DNA of 25,404 nucleotides from Bacteroidales bacterium UBA6360. GTDB taxonomy: Bacteria > Bacteroidota > Bacteroidia > Bacteroidales > UBA932. The stretch spans positions 2,949 to 28,352 of the forward strand of contig DJRM01000126.1 of assembly GCA_002440085.1 (NCBI GenBank), written 5' to 3'. How positions within the stretch are numbered: position 1 is the first letter of the stretch; every line of letters starts with the position of its first letter. The notes under the pieces were generated by a model. That model searched no databases. It was not told the DNA's origin and worked only from the letters and a program-made list of their open reading frames with translations. Made by a program: the position numbers and the translations under genes. Below, one piece after another: positions 23,432 to 25,404 of the stretch.

Positions 23432-25404
23432 ATGTTTATGATGCGGCGGATAGTGACATTTGCGGTGACGCTGGCGGCAATGACATTGCCGGTGACATTG
23501 CCTGCGGAGGACTGTTTCGACTGGAGGGGCTTCCTCGGGCAGTACGATATGCTGTGGGACAACAACATCACGGCGGATCCCGTGTTCCCGGAGGGCGTGC
23601 AGGCACGTCGGCACTGGGGACGTTCGGACGGCTACTATGCAGGTGCGCTGATGGGCAACGGCCTGCTGGGAACCAATCTTTACAAGCTGACCGACGGGGT
23701 CTATCGCCTGAACATGGGCCGGAGCGACGTCACCGAGGCACGCTCGCCGTTCAGCACCTACAACTCCGCACGCCTTCCGATAGGCTACTTCACATTTTCT
23801 ACCGTCGGGCAGGTGCAGGACGAGAAGATGCGCCTGTCGCTCTACGACGCGACGACATCAGGCACTCTGAAGACCACGGCCGGCGAACTCGACTTCAAGA
23901 CTTATGTGCACTCCACGAGGGAGTGTGTCGTCTTCGAGACTCACTCCGAGGGTGGCGAGACCGCATGGAAGCTCGACTTCGTTCCGCAGAAGGCCGTGAG
24001 CCCGAGATATGTCTTCAATTCATCGACCGCCCCTAAGGGATATGTCAATTCGGAGGGGAAGTCCAACCCGGACTCATATTTCCGGAAAGACGGAGACATA
24101 AGCATGAGCATCCAGCCCCTCGCGAAGGACACGACTTTCACGAACATCGCCCGTTGGTATGTAGTCGCGTGGAAAACCGTCTCCGACGGAGCGGACAGCA
24201 GGACGATAGCCACAGTTTCTCAGGCTTCGTCGCTGAAAAAGGCCGTCAGCGAGGCCAAATCCGTCATCCGCAAGGCGTTCTCGACGGAGTCCGGCAGACT
24301 TGAGGAAGAGCACACTCGCTGGTGGCACGAGTTCTATGAAAAGGCCGCGTTCCTGACCTTTCCCGACAAGGGCATCGAGCGCTTTTGGTGGATGCAATAC
24401 TACAAGTTCGCCTCCACCGCGCGTCCCGGCAAGCCCGTAGTGGATTTGCAGGGAGTATGGCCTACCTGCGACACCCCGTGGCCGGCAATCTGGATGAACC
24501 TCAACATCCAGCTCACCTACAGCTGGCTCACCAAGGCTAATCTCGGTTTTCTCGAACAGCCTCTCTGGGACGCCTTCTGGAAGAACCGCGACAATCTCAC
24601 GCGGAATGTGACCGACATCCCCGGACAGGAGGACTGGACGGAGTGCCGCGTGATGCCGAGGGCTTCGGGCTATGATATGCACGCCCCTCTCAACCCCGCG
24701 CTCGTGCAGCGCAACCAGTACGAGGTGGGCAACCTCACGTGGACGCTATTCTATTACTGGCAGATGTGCGAGGCCTACGGCGATGACCGTCAGATGACAG
24801 AAAGGCTATTCCCTCTGCTCAAGTCCGCGATTAACATTTTCTTCCGCATCCGTACGGTGAATCCCGACGGGACATATTCCCTGCCTTCCACGGCGTCGCC
24901 GGAGTACGGAGAGGGGGAACTCGGGGAGATCGGGACCAACGCAAACTACGACCTTGCGAATCTTCGTTGGGGCCTCTCGACGCTCATCGGGATTGACGAA
25001 AAATATGGTCTTAACGACCCTATGCTCCCTCAGTGGAAGGACTTTCTCGCGAAGATGCCGTCTTTCCGCTATGACGAGGCCACCGGTTTCAAGGTCAGCG
25101 ACAAGTTTGAGTTCCTTGACACGACCCACCGCCACTGGTCGCATCTTTTCATGATTTATCCCTACCATCTCCTCGACTGGGACAACCCCGGCGATGCGGT
25201 GCGGATGAACCTTTCACTTGACAGGTGGCAGGGCAACACGGGCTACTCCCTCACCGGAAAGGCGGCCATGCTCGCCTCTCGCGGGAACGGAGACGCCGCC
25301 CTCGCGTGCCTGAAGCGATTCTTTGCCGGCTGGGTGCGCCCGAACACGCTCTACAACGAGTCCGGCCCGGTCATCGAGACCCCGTTCTCGGCGATGTGCT
25401 CGCT
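23432..25404 (+). CDS. GH95-like glycosidase, 3' end outside window
   Basis: The frame is open to the right edge; 657 residues are visible. Three possible ATGs (23432, 23438, 23441) precede a signal peptide (MMRRIVTFAVTLAAMTLPVT). An N-terminal beta domain (AGALMGNGLLGTNLYKLTD) precedes an (alpha/alpha)6 barrel. GH95-like marks are DLQGVWPTCDTPW, MNLNIQLTYSWL (N356, N358, matching the two catalytic Asn), STASPEYGEGE (E491, probable general acid) and HRHWSHLFMIYP (566-577). The usual FQIDGNFG block is represented only by ETPFSAM, cut at the edge; this resembles a common Bacteroidales GH95-like branch rather than classical 1,2-alpha-fucosidase. Classical GH95 enzymes remove alpha-1,2-fucose or L-galactose by inversion. 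This copy probably works on a related alpha-linked end sugar in the periplasm. It follows GH20 by 19 bases. Confidence 0.82.
   Translation, partial: MFMMRRIVTFAVTLAAMTLPVTLPAEDCFDWRGFLGQYDMLWDNNITADPVFPEGVQARRHWGRSDGYYAGALMGNGLLGTNLYKLTDGVYRLNMGRSDVTEARSPFSTYNSARLPIGYFTFSTVGQVQDEKMRLSLYDATTSGTLKTTAGELDFKTYVHSTRECVVFETHSEGGETAWKLDFVPQKAVSPRYVFNSSTAPKGYVNSEGKSNPDSYFRKDGDISMSIQPLAKDTTFTNIARWYVVAWKTVSDGADSRTIATVSQASSLKKAVSEAKSVIRKAFSTESGRLEEEHTRWWHEFYEKAAFLTFPDKGIERFWWMQYYKFASTARPGKPVVDLQGVWPTCDTPWPAIWMNLNIQLTYSWLTKANLGFLEQPLWDAFWKNRDNLTRNVTDIPGQEDWTECRVMPRASGYDMHAPLNPALVQRNQYEVGNLTWTLFYYWQMCEAYGDDRQMTERLFPLLKSAINIFFRIRTVNPDGTYSLPSTASPEYGEGELGEIGTNANYDLANLRWGLSTLIGIDEKYGLNDPMLPQWKDFLAKMPSFRYDEATGFKVSDKFEFLDTTHRHWSHLFMIYPYHLLDWDNPGDAVRMNLSLDRWQGNTGYSLTGKAAMLASRGNGDAALACLKRFFAGWVRPNTLYNESGPVIETPFSAMCS

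Overview
The window reads as a piece of a Bacteroidales chromosome, most likely gut-associated. The evidence is a complete SusC/SusD pair, many lipoproteins with Bacteroidetes-only domains (DUF4988, DUF5017, fimbrillin-like), BspA-type leucine-rich repeats, and a Bacteroides-type promoter (TTG, 20 bases, TAnnTTTG). Base composition is fairly high in GC for the order, which would suit an Alistipes-like or Cryptobacteroides-like genome; the sequence alone does not fix the genus.

Region 1 (1-3317, + strand) holds the end of a BspA-like leucine-rich-repeat protein, a possible 32-residue ORF, and an unusual secreted protein. That protein carries cysteine-rich (CxxC) segments and three S-layer-homology-like repeats, an architecture more familiar from Firmicutes. 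Region 2 (3341-5709, - strand) holds an AAA/DUF4143 ATPase, with three perfect 23-base repeats directly behind its promoter, and an AraC-family regulator. The regulator is divergent from the third region.

Region 3 (5990 to the right edge, + strand) is a polysaccharide utilisation locus (PUL) more than 19 kb long, with gaps of at most about 45 bases. The order is: WbsX/GH99-like lipoprotein; GH16 enzyme A; DUF4988/beta-helix protein A; a 49-residue peptide; GH16 enzyme B; beta-helix protein B; SusC; SusD; a DUF5017 surface lipoprotein; GH20 hexosaminidase; and a GH95-like enzyme cut by the window edge. Enzymes come before SusC/SusD, and the [GH16 + beta-helix] pair occurs twice.

Inferred working model: the lipoproteins (GH16, beta-helix, GH99-like, SusD, DUF5017) act on or bind a glycan at the outer surface. 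SusC/SusD import the fragments. GH20 and the GH95-like enzyme, which have ordinary signal peptides, then trim N-acetylhexosamine and probably fucose or galactose ends in the periplasm. The enzyme set best fits a host-type glycan such as mucin O-glycan, but the substrate cannot be read from sequence alone.

The most notable points are the duplicated GH16/beta-helix cassette with swapped N-terminal domains, a recombination-like joint in beta-helix gene B, the overlooked 49-residue peptide with a G9 tract, the SLH-like protein in a Gram-negative background, and the repeat array behind the ATPase promoter.
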